Source of the DNA: an uncultured Roseateles sp.
GTDB lineage: Bacteria; Pseudomonadota; Gammaproteobacteria; Burkholderiales; Burkholderiaceae_C
NCBI RefSeq assembly: GCF_945956965.1
Contig: NZ_CAMFJS010000019.1
Location: 1-64,000, forward strand
DNA: 64,000 bases
Direction: 5' to 3'
Of the stretch, positions 26,865 through 35,310 are shown in pieces (position 1 is the first letter of the stretch; each line of letters begins with the position of its first letter). Below the pieces are notes generated by a model. It worked only from the letters and a program-made list of their open reading frames with translations, searched no databases and was not told the DNA's origin. The position numbers and the translations under genes are program-made.

Positions 26865-27875
26865 ATGACGATGGCGTACACCTTTGCGGCCGAAGACCGG
26901 GCGCTGATTTGCGGCTTCTTGTTCACGCACCAGGGCCAGGGGCGGGCCATTGAGCTGGGCGAGGCTTTGCAATGGGTGGCCAAGAGTCCTTCCGAGACGC
27001 CGGGTGAGTTCATCTGGCTGCACTTCAACCTGACCGACACCGCCTCCGCCAAATGGATGCAGTCTCATCTGGACCTGCCGCCGGAGTTCTTCGACGCCCT
27101 GCGCGAAGGCTCGCGCTCCACGCGCATTGAAGACGCGGCTGACAACCTGATCGCTGTCGTCAACGATGTGGCTTTCGAGTTTTCCTTTGACCCCTCCGAG
27201 ATCGCCAGTCTGTGGGTCAACGTCAACCCCCGCGTGGCCGTCAGCGCCCGCGTGCATCCGCTGCGCTCTATCGACCGGCTGCGCCAGGCGGTGCGTGATG
27301 GGGCGCGTTTCGGCTCCTCGGTCGCGCTGCTGAACCATTTGATGCAGGACCAGGGCGATGTGCTGGTACGCATCGTGCGCGATGCCACCTTGCAAGTGGA
27401 CCGGGTGGAAGACGCGCTGCTGCAAGGCCATCTGCAACAAAAGCGCGCCGATATGGGCAAGCTGCGCCGGGTGCTGGTGCGCTTGCAAAGGCTGTTAGCA
27501 CCCGAGCCCGGCGCCCTGTTCCGCCTGTTGCGCCAGCCGCCGCCCTGGGTCACGCCGCATGATCTGGACGAGCTGCGCCAAAGCACCGAGGAGTTCAGCA
27601 TCGTCATCCGCGATTTGGCTGCGCTGCAGGAGCGCATCAAACTCTTGCAAGAAGAAATGGCCGCTCAGGTGGGTGAGCAAACCAACCGCAGCGTCTTCAC
27701 CCTGACCGTGGTGACGGTGCTGGCTTTACCGATCAACATCATCGCCGGCATGCTGGGCATGAATGTGGGCGGCATCCCGCTGGCCGATCACCCTCACGGC
27801 TTTGCCATCATCGCCCTGATCATCCTGACCTTCACGGTGGTGGCGGGCTGGCTGGCGTTCAGGAATCGCGAGTAA
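26865..27875 (+). CDS. zntB: CorA-superfamily transporter, ZntB-like
   Basis: A 336-residue member of the CorA/ZntB metal transporter family. A large cytoplasmic N-terminal domain (GEFIWLHFNLTDTASAKWMQ) leads to a long helix and two C-terminal membrane helices. The first ends in the signature GMNVGGIPL (family GxN motif) and the second is IIALIILTFTVVAGWLAF. ZntB forms in bacteria move zinc with protons; selectivity cannot be read from sequence. I set the start at the ATG at 26865 (a TTG lies just before, another ATG at 26871), with GAGTGAGG upstream. Confidence 0.87.
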   Translation: MTMAYTFAAEDRALICGFLFTHQGQGRAIELGEALQWVAKSPSETPGEFIWLHFNLTDTASAKWMQSHLDLPPEFFDALREGSRSTRIEDAADNLIAVVNDVAFEFSFDPSEIASLWVNVNPRVAVSARVHPLRSIDRLRQAVRDGARFGSSVALLNHLMQDQGDVLVRIVRDATLQVDRVEDALLQGHLQQKRADMGKLRRVLVRLQRLLAPEPGALFRLLRQPPPWVTPHDLDELRQSTEEFSIVIRDLAALQERIKLLQEEMAAQVGEQTNRSVFTLTVVTVLALPINIIAGMLGMNVGGIPLADHPHGFAIIALIILTFTVVAGWLAFRNRE

Positions 27876-27937
27876 GGCGGCCTGCATGCAATACTTGCAG
27901 CGCCAACTGTTGCCCCTCAAACAAAGGAAGTGAAGCC

Positions 27938-28183
27938 ATGCACAACAGCAGCCTGCTCCCTCACGCCCTCAGCGTCGAGTTTCCTGAATTGGCCGAGCGC
28001 ATCAAGCAGCTCAAACACGAGAACGCGCACTTTGCCAAGCAGCTTGAAGCGCACGACGCACTGGACAAGCAAATCAGCCAGGACGAACTCGGCATCAAGG
28101 CGATTGAGGACAACGCTTTGCATGCGATGAAGCAGCAGCGGGCGCGGTTGAAGGATGAGCTGTATCAGTTGGCGAAGGGTTAA
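27938..28183 (+). CDS. YdcH family (DUF465) small coiled-coil protein
   Basis: An 81-residue protein matching DUF465: HALSVEFPELAERIKQLKHE followed by NAHFAKQLEAHDALDKQISQ and a C-terminal helix with LKDELYQLAK. The family is a two-helix coiled coil of unknown function, common in proteobacteria. ACAAAGGAAG lies 6-7 bases before the ATG. It follows zntB by 62 bases and may share its transcript. Confidence 0.88.
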   Translation: MHNSSLLPHALSVEFPELAERIKQLKHENAHFAKQLEAHDALDKQISQDELGIKAIEDNALHAMKQQRARLKDELYQLAKG

Positions 28184-28310
28184 GTCGGGAGCCCGACTCA
28201 AGTTCTCTGACGGGCTGCTGAGCCTGAGGCGCCAGTTGCTCCAGCGGCTTTCGCTATTCCTCGGCTTCGAATGATCTACGGCCCAGCCGGGAATTCGCCC
28301 CGGCAGGCGA

Positions 28311-28340
28311 CCTACTTTCTTGGGCGCCCAAGAAAGTAGG
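28311..28340. repeat. Perfect 30-bp palindrome
   Basis: The arm CCTACTTTCTTGGGC is followed immediately by its exact reverse complement, with no loop. It has no T-run, so it is not a standard terminator. It resembles a dispersed intergenic repeat unit. Confidence 0.9.
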
Positions 28341-28558
28341 CAAAGAAACCGCCCCGAATGCCTGGCCCCTGGCGGGGTTCGCTGTGGTGCTCGTCTTCAA
28401 CGGGCCGCGCCCAACTCACTGCGCTACGCTCCGTTCAAACAAGGGGCGCGAAGTCAGCTCTTGAAGGCGCTGCGCGCTGCCCGTTGAATCCTGCGCTCCT
28501 CGCCCAGGCAAAACGGGGAATGCGAAGCCCACTCGGCTCGCTGCGCGTCGCCTCGGTC

Positions 28559-28612
28559 AAAACCAAAACCAAAACCAAAACCAAAACCAAAACCAAAACC
28601 AAAACCAAAACC
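28559..28612. repeat. Tandem hexanucleotide repeat (AAAACC)9
   Basis: Nine exact, uninterrupted copies of AAAACC (54 bp), followed by ACCAAC. The minus strand reads (GGTTTT)9, a G-G/T pattern able in principle to form two-tetrad quadruplexes. There is no spacer diversity, so it is not a CRISPR array. Confidence 0.98.
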
Positions 28613-28698
28613 ACCAACGCGGCGCGCTGGCGCGCCGCCCCTCAAGCCGAGCACCGCAACGAACTCCGCAGGGGCCAGGCGTCGGGTCGCCTTCTTTT

Positions 28699-28731
28699 GC
28701 TTACTTTTCTTGGTGAAGCAAGAAAAGTGAG
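28699..28731. repeat. Long hairpin, right-hand partner of the 28311 palindrome
   Basis: The arm GCTTACTTTTCTTG pairs with CAAGAAAAGTGAG around a GTGAAG-type loop, with one G-T pair. The arm sequence is similar to that of the palindrome at 28311, suggesting the two mark the borders of one repeat element of about 420 bp. Confidence 0.75.
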
Positions 28732-28873
28732 TCGCCCGCGGGGGCGAAATCCCCGCTGGGCCAAGGCAGAGGGGCAGGTCTTGCAATTGGAGCTTGAAGC
28801 GGTGGGAGGTCTTTAGGGACGAGTTAAAGAGCACCGATAGGCGTGCGGTTGGCGCTGACCAACCGTAGGTCGA

Positions 28874-30247
28874 TCAAGCGCCGAACTTCGCTTTCAAGCC
28901 CGCCAGCAACTTCTCATGAATGCCGCCAAAGCCGCCATTGCTCATGCACAGCAAATGGTCGCCCGGTTTGGCGGCTTGCAGCACGGCGCTGAGCAGGGCA
29001 TCGACGTCGGCCCCAACTTGAGCTTGGGCGCCCATCGGCGCCAGCGCCTCCTTGGCTTCCCAGGCCAGGCCTTGCTGGTTGCAAAAGCTCAGGTCGGCTT
29101 CTTCCAGCGCCCAGGGCAGTTGGGCCTTCATGGTGCCCAGCTTCATGGTGTTGGAGCGGGGCTCAAAAATGGCCAGGATGCGCTCGTCCGGCTTGATGCG
29201 GCGGCGCAGGCCGCCCACTGTCGTGCGCATGGCCGTGGGGTGGTGGGCGAAGTCGTCGTAGACCTTGACGCCGCCCACTTCGCCGCGCAGTTCCATGCGG
29301 CGGCGCACATTCTGGAATTCCGCCAGGGCGGCGGCGGATTGCTCAGGCGCCACGCCCACATGCTCGGCGGCGGCAATGGCTGCCAGGCCATTGAGCTGGT
29401 TGTGCTCACCGAACAGCGACCACTCCACCCGCGCCACCTTGAGGCTGCCACGCAGCACATCAAAGCTCTGCGGTTCACCGCGCGCGCGCAGCACGCCGGT
29501 CTCTTCCTTGCGGCCGCCGAAGCGCACCACCTCGCTCCAGCAACCGCGCCCGAGCACGCGCTGCAGCGCTTCCTCACGCGCATTGACCACCAGGCGGCCA
29601 TTGGCTGGCACGGTGCGCACCAGATGATGGAACTGGGTTTCGATGGCGCCGAGGTCGGCAAAGATGTCGGCGTGGTCGAACTCGAGGTTGTTCAGGACGG
29701 CCGTGCGCGGGCGGTAGTGCACAAACTTGCTGCGCTTGTCGAAGAAGGCGGTGTCGTATTCATCCGCCTCGATCACAAAGGCTTTGCCACTGCCCAGCTT
29801 GGCGCTGACGCCGAAATTCTGCGGCACGCCGCCCACCAGAAAACCCGGTTGCTGCCCGGCATGCTCAAGAATCCAGGCCAGCATGGAGGTGGTGGTGGTC
29901 TTGCCATGCGTGCCGGCCACGGCCAAGACATGGCGGCCTTGCAGCACATGCTGGGCCAGCCATTGCGGGCCGCTGGTGTAGGGCAGGCCGGCGTCCAGAA
30001 TCGCTTCCATCAACGGAAATTTCTCGCCGCGCGTGACCACATTGCCGATCACGAACATATCGGGCGCCAGGGCCAGTTGTTCGGCGCCAAAGCCGCTGGT
30101 CAGCTCAATGCCCAGGGCTTGCAGCTGATCGCTCATGGGCGGGTAGACATTGGCATCGCAGCCGGTGACGCGGTGGCCCGCCTCGCGCGCCAGTGCGGCC
30201 AGGCCGCCCATGAAAGTGCCGCAAATGCCGAGGATGTGGATATGCAT
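28874..30247 (-). CDS. mpl: UDP-N-acetylmuramate:L-Ala-gamma-D-Glu-meso-DAP ligase
   Basis: Mpl recycles cell-wall tripeptide by attaching it to UDP-MurNAc. The 457-residue Mur ligase has the N-terminal HIHILGICGTFMGGLA, the ATP loop AVAGTHGKTTTTSMLAWIL, the substrate block FVIEADEYDTAFFDKRSKFV, which is typical of Mpl rather than MurC, and YDDFAHHPTAMRTTV. I chose the ATG at 30247; an in-frame TTG lies 12 bases upstream. It is last in a minus-strand group hemL-HAD-mpl with gaps of 21-37 bases. Confidence 0.96.
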   Translation of the reverse strand: MHIHILGICGTFMGGLAALAREAGHRVTGCDANVYPPMSDQLQALGIELTSGFGAEQLALAPDMFVIGNVVTRGEKFPLMEAILDAGLPYTSGPQWLAQHVLQGRHVLAVAGTHGKTTTTSMLAWILEHAGQQPGFLVGGVPQNFGVSAKLGSGKAFVIEADEYDTAFFDKRSKFVHYRPRTAVLNNLEFDHADIFADLGAIETQFHHLVRTVPANGRLVVNAREEALQRVLGRGCWSEVVRFGGRKEETGVLRARGEPQSFDVLRGSLKVARVEWSLFGEHNQLNGLAAIAAAEHVGVAPEQSAAALAEFQNVRRRMELRGEVGGVKVYDDFAHHPTAMRTTVGGLRRRIKPDERILAIFEPRSNTMKLGTMKAQLPWALEEADLSFCNQQGLAWEAKEALAPMGAQAQVGADVDALLSAVLQAAKPGDHLLCMSNGGFGGIHEKLLAGLKAKFGA

Positions 30248-30284
30248 GGTCGTCGTCAATCTTCAGAAACGAGAGGGGGCTGGC

Positions 30285-30959
30285 TCAGGCGGCGAACCAC
30301 AACCCGGCCAGGGGCAAGGCGGCTTCGAGCGAGTTCAGCACCAGACAGCGCGGCGCGGTCGCCGGGTCTGGGGATTTGAGGTCAGGCACCAGCACCACGC
30401 CGGCCCCGGCCGCCAGCGCGCCTTGGGCGCCGTAGCTGGAGTCTTCGAACACCAGGGTCTGCTCGGGCGCATGGCCCAGGCTGCTGGCTGCCAGTTCGAA
30501 GAGATCCGGGTGGGGCTTGCCGCGCGCAACTTGGTCGCCACCGTGGATGGGGCCGAAAAAGCTCAGCAAGCCAGCCAGACCCAGGCGGCGCAGCACCTCG
30601 GTATGGCGCGTGGAAGAAGCCACCGCGCAGGGCACGCCTTTCGATTGCAAGCTTTGCAGCAAGGCCAGTGCGCCGGGGCGCAAGGCAAAGCCTTGGCCTT
30701 GGAACTGTGCGTGGACCTCGCGGTCCACCGCCTCGTACATGGCTTCGGCCCGCGCATGCGAGCCCAGCTTGTCGGCCAGCAAGGCCAGGCAGTCGCGGCG
30801 GTTGATGCCCACCGTCAGCAGATAGTCGGCCTCGCTCAGCGGTGTGCCCGCCGCCGTACTCTGGCGCAGCCAGGCGTCACGGATGGGCCGCTCGGAGTCA
30901 AGCAGCAGGCCATCCATATCGAAGATGGCCGCGGTGAAGCGGCGGCCGGTGTGCGGCAT
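30285..30959 (-). CDS. HAD-superfamily phosphatase (beta-phosphoglucomutase-like)
   Basis: A 224-residue HAD hydrolase: motif I AAIFDMDGLLLDSE, motif II in CAVASSTRH, motif III Lys in GGDQVARGKPHPDLF, and motif IV LVFEDSSYGAQGALAAG. The cap domain type and DxDGxLxDSE motif place it with phosphoglucomutase/sugar-phosphatase-type HADs. The physiological substrate is unknown. It is flanked by hemL and mpl at gaps of 21 and 37 bases. Confidence 0.9.
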   Translation of the reverse strand: MPHTGRRFTAAIFDMDGLLLDSERPIRDAWLRQSTAAGTPLSEADYLLTVGINRRDCLALLADKLGSHARAEAMYEAVDREVHAQFQGQGFALRPGALALLQSLQSKGVPCAVASSTRHTEVLRRLGLAGLLSFFGPIHGGDQVARGKPHPDLFELAASSLGHAPEQTLVFEDSSYGAQGALAAGAGVVLVPDLKSPDPATAPRCLVLNSLEAALPLAGLWFAA

Positions 30960-30980
30960 GGCAGGTGGCTGGCGCGGTGA

Positions 30981-32267
30981 TCAGCGCAGGGCGTGGCGGG
31001 CGGCGTCCAGCGTGGCTTGGATGTCGGCCTCGCTGTGAGCGGCCGAAACAAAGCCAGCCTCGTAAAGCGCCGGGGCCAGGTAGATGCCGGCGTCCAGCAT
31101 GGCGTGGAAGAAACGGTTGAAGCGCTCCTTGTCGGTCGTCATCACGGTCTGGTATTCCTGCGGCAGCTGGTCCATCAGGAAGAAGCCGAACATGCCGCCT
31201 TGGCAGTCCACGCTGAAGGGCACGCCGTTTTCTTTGGCGACCGCGGCCAGGCCATCGACCAGACGGCGTGTCTTGGCCGACAGCTCTTCGAAGAAGCCGG
31301 GCTTTTGAATTTCGCGCAGCGTGGCCAGGCCGCAGGCGGTGGCCACCGGGTTGCCGCTCAAGGTGCCGGCTTGGTAGACGCCGCCCAGCGGCGCCAGGTG
31401 CTTCATGATGTCGCGGCTGGCGCCGAAGGCGGCCAGGGGCATGCCACCGCCGATCACCTTGCCAAAGACGCTGATGTCGGGCTTGAAACCGGGGATCAGG
31501 CTGGCGTAATGGCCTTGGGCGCTGTGCAGACCGACGCGAAAGCCGGTCATCACCTCGTCCAGCACCAGCAGTGCGCCGTGCTCGGTGCAGAGCTCGCGCA
31601 GGCGCTTCATGTACGCCGTTTGCGTGCGCACGAAGTTCATATTGCCGGCAATCGGCTCGATGATCACGCAGGCCAGCTCCTTGCCGTGCAGGGCAAAGGC
31701 TTCTTCCAGCTGGGCCAGGTGGTTGAACTCCAGCACCAGGGTGTGCTGGGCCACCTCGGTCGGCACGCCGGCGCTGGTCGGGTGGCCGAAGGTGGCAAGA
31801 CCTGACCCCGCCTTGACCAGCAGCGCATCGGTGTGGCCGTGGTAGCAGCCTTCGAACTTGATGAACTTGCTGCGGCCGGTGGCGCCGCGCGCCAGGCGGA
31901 TGGCGCTCATGGTCGCTTCGGTGCCCGAGGACACCAGACGCACCTGCTCCATGCTGGGCACCAGCTTCAGGATCTCTTCGGCCAGCTCGATCTCACGCTC
32001 GGTCGGTGCGCCGAAGGAGAAGCCTTCTTGCGCGGCCTTGGTCACGGCCTCCAGCACGGCCGGGTGGCCGTGGCCCAGAATCATCGGGCCCCAGGAGCCG
32101 ATGTAGTCGACATAACGCTTGCCATCAGCGTCAATGATGTAAGCGCCTTCGCCACGGGTGATGAAGCGCGGGGTGCCGCCAACGGCGCGGAAGGCGCGCA
32201 CGGGCGAGTTGACGCCGCCAGGGATGACACGCTGGGCGCGTTCGAACAGGACTTGGTTTTTCGACAT
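30981..32267 (-). CDS. hemL: Glutamate-1-semialdehyde 2,1-aminomutase
   Basis: HemL makes 5-aminolevulinate, the first committed tetrapyrrole precursor in the C5 pathway, using PLP. The 428-residue protein has [74 protein letters not shown], and the PLP lysine in [18 protein letters not shown]. All are intact. It precedes the HAD and mpl genes and follows the ThiD-like gene by 82 bases. ThiD-HemL proximity is common in betaproteobacteria. Confidence 0.97.
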   Translation of the reverse strand: MSKNQVLFERAQRVIPGGVNSPVRAFRAVGGTPRFITRGEGAYIIDADGKRYVDYIGSWGPMILGHGHPAVLEAVTKAAQEGFSFGAPTEREIELAEEILKLVPSMEQVRLVSSGTEATMSAIRLARGATGRSKFIKFEGCYHGHTDALLVKAGSGLATFGHPTSAGVPTEVAQHTLVLEFNHLAQLEEAFALHGKELACVIIEPIAGNMNFVRTQTAYMKRLRELCTEHGALLVLDEVMTGFRVGLHSAQGHYASLIPGFKPDISVFGKVIGGGMPLAAFGASRDIMKHLAPLGGVYQAGTLSGNPVATACGLATLREIQKPGFFEELSAKTRRLVDGLAAVAKENGVPFSVDCQGGMFGFFLMDQLPQEYQTVMTTDKERFNRFFHAMLDAGIYLAPALYEAGFVSAAHSEADIQATLDAARHALR

Positions 32268-32349
32268 GGCAAGAAAATCGCAGAAGGGGAGGAGTGCGGG
32301 CCCGGGTTCAAACTTGGGCCAGCGGTCAATCAGTTAACTTGGTATTCAA

Positions 32350-33339
32350 TCAGTGCATGCGCTTGGGCGGGCGGCTGCTCGGCAGGGCATCGTCCAGGCT
32401 GAGGCTGCCGGGCTCGTCCAGTGCGGCGGCGGCTTCAGCGGCGGCCGCGGCTTCCTCTTCTTCATTGGGCGGCAGGGCCCAGAAGAAGCGGTCAGGGATT
32501 GCATTGCCCATGCCGGGGCGGAAACCGCCGTCCAGCGCTTGGTCAAGAAAGGACAGGGCCTCGCCCACTGCGGCGTGAATATCAGCGCCCACTGCCAACA
32601 AGGCAGCCAGCGCGGCCGAGAGGGTGTCGCCGGCGCCGACGAAATTGATGTCGAAGCGTTCGAACTTCTCGCCCGTGATCGGGCCTTGCGAGGTGGCCAG
32701 CACGTTGTCAACGAATTGATTGGGCAGATTGATGCCACTGACTAGCACATGGGCGGCGCCATGCTGTGCGGCGGCCACGGCCAGCTCGCGCGGTGAGGCG
32801 GGGCGGTCGTTGTCCCAGTCGGGCAGCAGGAAGTCGGTAAGAGTCTTGTGATTACCCACCAGCACATGGGTCTGCGGCAGGATCAGCTCGCGGAAGGAGT
32901 CCAGATAACTCTGCTGCTGCTCTTCATCCAGCCAGGCCACATTGGGCAGATATGCGACGAGCGGCACATCCGGGTAGTCGGACAGCACCTCGGCCACCGC
33001 ACTCACGCCCTCGGCGCTGCCCAGGAAGCCGACCTTCCAGGCGGTGATGGGGATGTCTTCCAGAATCAGGCGGGCCTGCTCGGAGATGGTGTCGGTGTCC
33101 AGGGTCTGGTGCTCGAATACCTCGGCGGTGTCGCGCAAGACGATGGCGGTGACGATGGGCAGGCAGTGCGCGCCCATGGCGGCGATGGTGGCGATGTCGC
33201 CGCCCAGGCCGCTGGCACCGCTGGCCTCGCTGGCGTTGAAGCACATCACACAGGCGGGGGCTTGGGCAGCTTGCTCGTCTTCGCTGAGTAGCCCATCAAC
33301 GGCACCCGCCGGTGGGACTTTGGAATCGATTTTGCTCAT
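32350..33339 (-). CDS. ThiD-like hydroxymethylpyrimidine/phosphomethylpyrimidine kinase
   Basis: A ribokinase-fold kinase of 329 residues. Family blocks are ASGASGLGGDIATIAAMGAH, TAWKVGFLGSAE, HVLVGNHKTLTDFLLPDWD (ThiD normally has TPN here) and the anion-hole motif NFVGAGDTLSAALAALLA. It should phosphorylate HMP or HMP-phosphate for thiamine synthesis, but it is a divergent ThiD. It carries an acidic Ala/Glu-rich C-terminal tail of about 45 residues. I chose the ATG at 33339; the in-frame TTG at 33369 is weaker. The gene is divergent from rubredoxin. Confidence 0.82.
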   Translation of the reverse strand: MSKIDSKVPPAGAVDGLLSEDEQAAQAPACVMCFNASEASGASGLGGDIATIAAMGAHCLPIVTAIVLRDTAEVFEHQTLDTDTISEQARLILEDIPITAWKVGFLGSAEGVSAVAEVLSDYPDVPLVAYLPNVAWLDEEQQQSYLDSFRELILPQTHVLVGNHKTLTDFLLPDWDNDRPASPRELAVAAAQHGAAHVLVSGINLPNQFVDNVLATSQGPITGEKFERFDINFVGAGDTLSAALAALLAVGADIHAAVGEALSFLDQALDGGFRPGMGNAIPDRFFWALPPNEEEEAAAAAEAAAALDEPGSLSLDDALPSSRPPKRMH

Positions 33340-33522
33340 AGTTTGCGGCGCAAGGTCAGGGTCGGGCAAAGCGGCTGGCCGCAGGCGATATAGAACACGC
33401 GGGTTCAGCGAACGTGGGCGTTATTACAAGCCGTTGCAATTCGGCCTTGTTTTGGGGCAATTCCGGAGAATTGCCTCTGCTTCAATGCCTATTTCGTCAC
33501 GGAGTTGCTGGGGCGTGCGTGG

Positions 33523-33542
33523 CTACAATCTTTACATTGTAG
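33523..33542. promoter_or_regulatory. Inverted repeat upstream of rubredoxin (possible operator)
   Basis: CTACAAT and ATTGTAG flank a 6-base spacer, giving a perfect 7-bp inverted repeat. It lies 20 bases before the chosen rubredoxin start, and its left half contains a TACAAT box that could be a -10 element. A protein operator or an overlap with the promoter is possible; neither is proved. Confidence 0.4.
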
Positions 33543-33562
33543 TGAGCAAAAAGATATACACC

Positions 33563-33736
33563 GTGAGCGAAGCAAGTACCTGGATGTGCCTGATCTGCGG
33601 CTGGATTTACGACGAGGCCGCGGGCGATCCTGAACATGGCATCGCGCCGGGAACGCTGTGGGCCGATGTGGATATGAATTGGACCTGCCCTGAGTGCGGC
33701 GCACGCAAGGATGACTTTGAAATGGTGCGTATCTAA
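33563..33736 (+). CDS. Rubredoxin
   Basis: A 57-residue rubredoxin, a one-iron electron carrier. The two iron-binding CxxC pairs are MCLICGWIYDEAAGD and WTCPECGARKDDFEMV, with the conserved aromatic and Pro residues between. The start is probably the GTG at 33563; an upstream GTG (33542) and an internal ATG (33584) are in frame, but the latter would leave only one residue before the first Cys. Rubredoxin next to the pilGHIJ cluster is a conserved betaproteobacterial arrangement; its electron partner is not in the window. Confidence 0.93.
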   Translation: MSEASTWMCLICGWIYDEAAGDPEHGIAPGTLWADVDMNWTCPECGARKDDFEMVRI

Positions 33737-33838
33737 GTCGAGCCGCTAAGGGTTGACTAGCTGCCGGTCAGCAACTTTGCTGGCTATGCTGCCGGGCTTT
33801 CGCCCAGAATCGTTTTGCATTGAAGAGTGAGGCTTGGC

Positions 33839-34258
33839 GTGCAAGTACCTGATGGTCCTACCGGTCTAGAGAGCGGCGCTCCCGCTTCAGTGGCACGAGT
33901 GCTGGTCATTGATGACAGCAACACAATTCGGCGCAGTGCCGAGATTTTCCTGAAACAAGCCGGCCACGACATCGTGTTGGCCGAAGATGGCTTTGATGCG
34001 CTGGCCAAGCTCAGCGACTTCCGGCCCGATCTGGTGTTCTGCGACATTCTGATGCCGCGGCTCGATGGCTATCAAACCTGCGCCATCATCAAGCGCAATC
34101 CGCAGTTCGCGGCCGTGCCGGTGATCATGTTGTCCTCCAAGGATGGCTTGTTCGACAAGGCGCGCGGCCGCATGGTGGGCTCGCAAGACTACCTCACCAA
34201 ACCCTTCACCAAAGACCAGTTGCTCAAGGCCGTGCAGCAGCACCGCCGTGGCGCTTGA
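33839..34258 (+). CDS. pilG: PilG-like single-domain response regulator
   Basis: A CheY-type receiver of 139 residues. The acidic pocket is VLVIDDS, the phospho-acceptor Asp is in LVFCDILMPRLDGYQT, and the conserved Thr/Ser and Lys are in VIMLSSKDG and YLTKPFTKDQL. In the Pil-Chp system PilG promotes pilus extension. The start is the GTG at 33839, 6 bases after GAGG; an upstream GTG at 33827 is in frame. It opens the cluster pilG-pilH-pilI-pilJ-pilL. Confidence 0.88.
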   Translation: MQVPDGPTGLESGAPASVARVLVIDDSNTIRRSAEIFLKQAGHDIVLAEDGFDALAKLSDFRPDLVFCDILMPRLDGYQTCAIIKRNPQFAAVPVIMLSSKDGLFDKARGRMVGSQDYLTKPFTKDQLLKAVQQHRRGA

Positions 34259-34327
34259 TTCATGCATCAAGCGCGGCTCCCATTTGATATTGACACCTTG
34301 CTCGGCAGAGCGGCCTGAGGAGGAACC

Positions 34328-34699
34328 ATGACCATTATGAAAATCTTGTTGGTTGACGATTCGAAAACCGAATTGCATGTGCTGAGCGAGTTGCTCGGCA
34401 AGCGTGGCTACCAGGTCCGTACGGCCGAGAACGGCGAAGAAGCACTCAAGCGCCTGGGCGAAGAAAAGCCCGATCTGATCCTGATGGATGTGGTGATGCC
34501 CGGCCAGAACGGCTTCCAGCTGACCCGTGCCATCACCCGCGATGAGCGCTATGCCGGCATCCCGGTGATCATGTGCACCAGCAAGAACCAGGAAACCGAC
34601 AAGGTCTGGGGCATGCGTCAGGGGGCGAGCGACTATGTTGTCAAACCCGTCAAGGCCGATGAGTTGTTGGCCAAGATTCGTGCTCTCGGTGGTGCATGA
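34328..34699 (+). CDS. pilH: PilH-like single-domain response regulator
   Basis: A 123-residue receiver: ILLVDDSKTELHVL, phospho-acceptor Asp in LILMDVVMPGQNGFQLT, IMCTSKNQETDKVWGMRQGA and YVVKPVKADELL. In Pseudomonas PilH counteracts PilG, probably as a phosphate sink or retraction regulator. A strong GAGGAGGAACC site precedes the ATG. Its stop overlaps the pilI start by 4 bases (ATGA). Confidence 0.9.
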   Translation: MTIMKILLVDDSKTELHVLSELLGKRGYQVRTAENGEEALKRLGEEKPDLILMDVVMPGQNGFQLTRAITRDERYAGIPVIMCTSKNQETDKVWGMRQGASDYVVKPVKADELLAKIRALGGA

Positions 34700-35274
34700 G
34701 TAATAAAGAAGCGCTGCGCGAACTGCAGCACCGCCTGGCTCAGCGCATGCAGCAGGCGCGTGAGCAGACCGGCACCGGCGCCAGCTGGCTGGCGGTGGAA
34801 TGTGCGGGCTATGGCCTGCTGTTCTCGCTCAAGCATGCGGCGGAAATCTTCGCGCCCGTGCCGCTCAAGCCCCTGCCCTATGCCAAGCCCTGGATGGCGG
34901 GTTTGGCCAATTTGCGCGGCGGCTTGTTCACGGTGGTGGACCTCGCGGTGTTCCTGGGCTTGCGTGATGCGCAAACGCCTTTGGCCGAGCAGCGCGGCGA
35001 AGCGCGGGCGGAAGCCAGCCAGGCTCGCCTGGTGTCGCTGAATCCGGAGTTGAATTGCAACTGCGCTTTGTTGGTGGATCGCCTGGCCGGCCTGCGGGGT
35101 GATGATCAGCTGCGGCTGGATACCTCCGATCTGGCGAGCCAGGCGGGTGCTGACGGGGTGCGCCGGCCGCGCTTTGCCGGCCCACGGATGCTGGATGCGG
35201 CAGGGCGATCGTGGCAACAAGTGCATTTGGATGCCCTTTCAAAACATGAACAGTTTTTGCAAGTCGTGGTCTGA
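34696..35274 (+). CDS. pilI: CheW-like adaptor PilI
   Basis: A 192-residue CheW-domain protein linking the PilJ receptor to the PilL kinase. The CheW features are YGLLFSLKHAAEIFAPVPLK, the conserved LANLRGGLFTVVDLAVFLGL and the C-terminal QVHLDALSKHEQFLQVVV. About 25 helical residues with many Gln precede the domain. It overlaps pilH by 4 bases, so stoichiometry is probably linked. A 175-base gap with a hairpin separates it from pilJ. Confidence 0.88.
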   Translation: MSNKEALRELQHRLAQRMQQAREQTGTGASWLAVECAGYGLLFSLKHAAEIFAPVPLKPLPYAKPWMAGLANLRGGLFTVVDLAVFLGLRDAQTPLAEQRGEARAEASQARLVSLNPELNCNCALLVDRLAGLRGDDQLRLDTSDLASQAGADGVRRPRFAGPRMLDAAGRSWQQVHLDALSKHEQFLQVVV

Positions 35275-35290
35275 TTTCAGACTGCGAGAT

Positions 35291-35310
35291 CAGGCCTTTG
35301 CGAAGGCCTG
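35291..35310. repeat. Hairpin in the pilI-pilJ gap
   Basis: CAGGCCTT and AAGGCCTG enclose TGCG, a perfect 8-bp stem 17 bases after the pilI stop. No T-run follows, so it is not a clear terminator. It could protect or process the mRNA between pilI and pilJ. Confidence 0.6.

Larger units (their letters stand above)
28184..28873. other. 690-bp gene-free repeat-bearing region
   Basis: No credible gene on either strand. The region holds a perfect 30-bp palindrome (28311-28340), a run of AAAACC units (28559-28612), a second long hairpin (28699-28731), and a CGGTTGG/CCAACCG hairpin (about 28846-28865) just past the mpl stop. The two large hairpins have related A/G-rich arms ending AAGAAAGTAGG and AAGAAAAGTGAG, and both are followed by GC-rich tracts. 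From memory, similar palindrome-flanked blocks recur between genes in Burkholderiales; I could not verify this here. The open frames that cross it read as KTKTKT low complexity and are not genes. Confidence 0.7.

Noticed and set aside
28559-28612. CRISPR-like tandem repeat
   Set aside because: The repeats are contiguous 6-mers with no spacers and no cas genes nearby.
28358-28816. A 152-codon open frame containing KTKTKT repeats
   Set aside because: It is only the translation of the AAAACC repeat and palindromic DNA; no ribosome-binding site and no protein-like composition.
33044-33562. Long N-terminal extension of rubredoxin
   Set aside because: It lies antisense to the ThiD-like gene and rubredoxins are about 55 residues; the GTG at 33563 gives that size.
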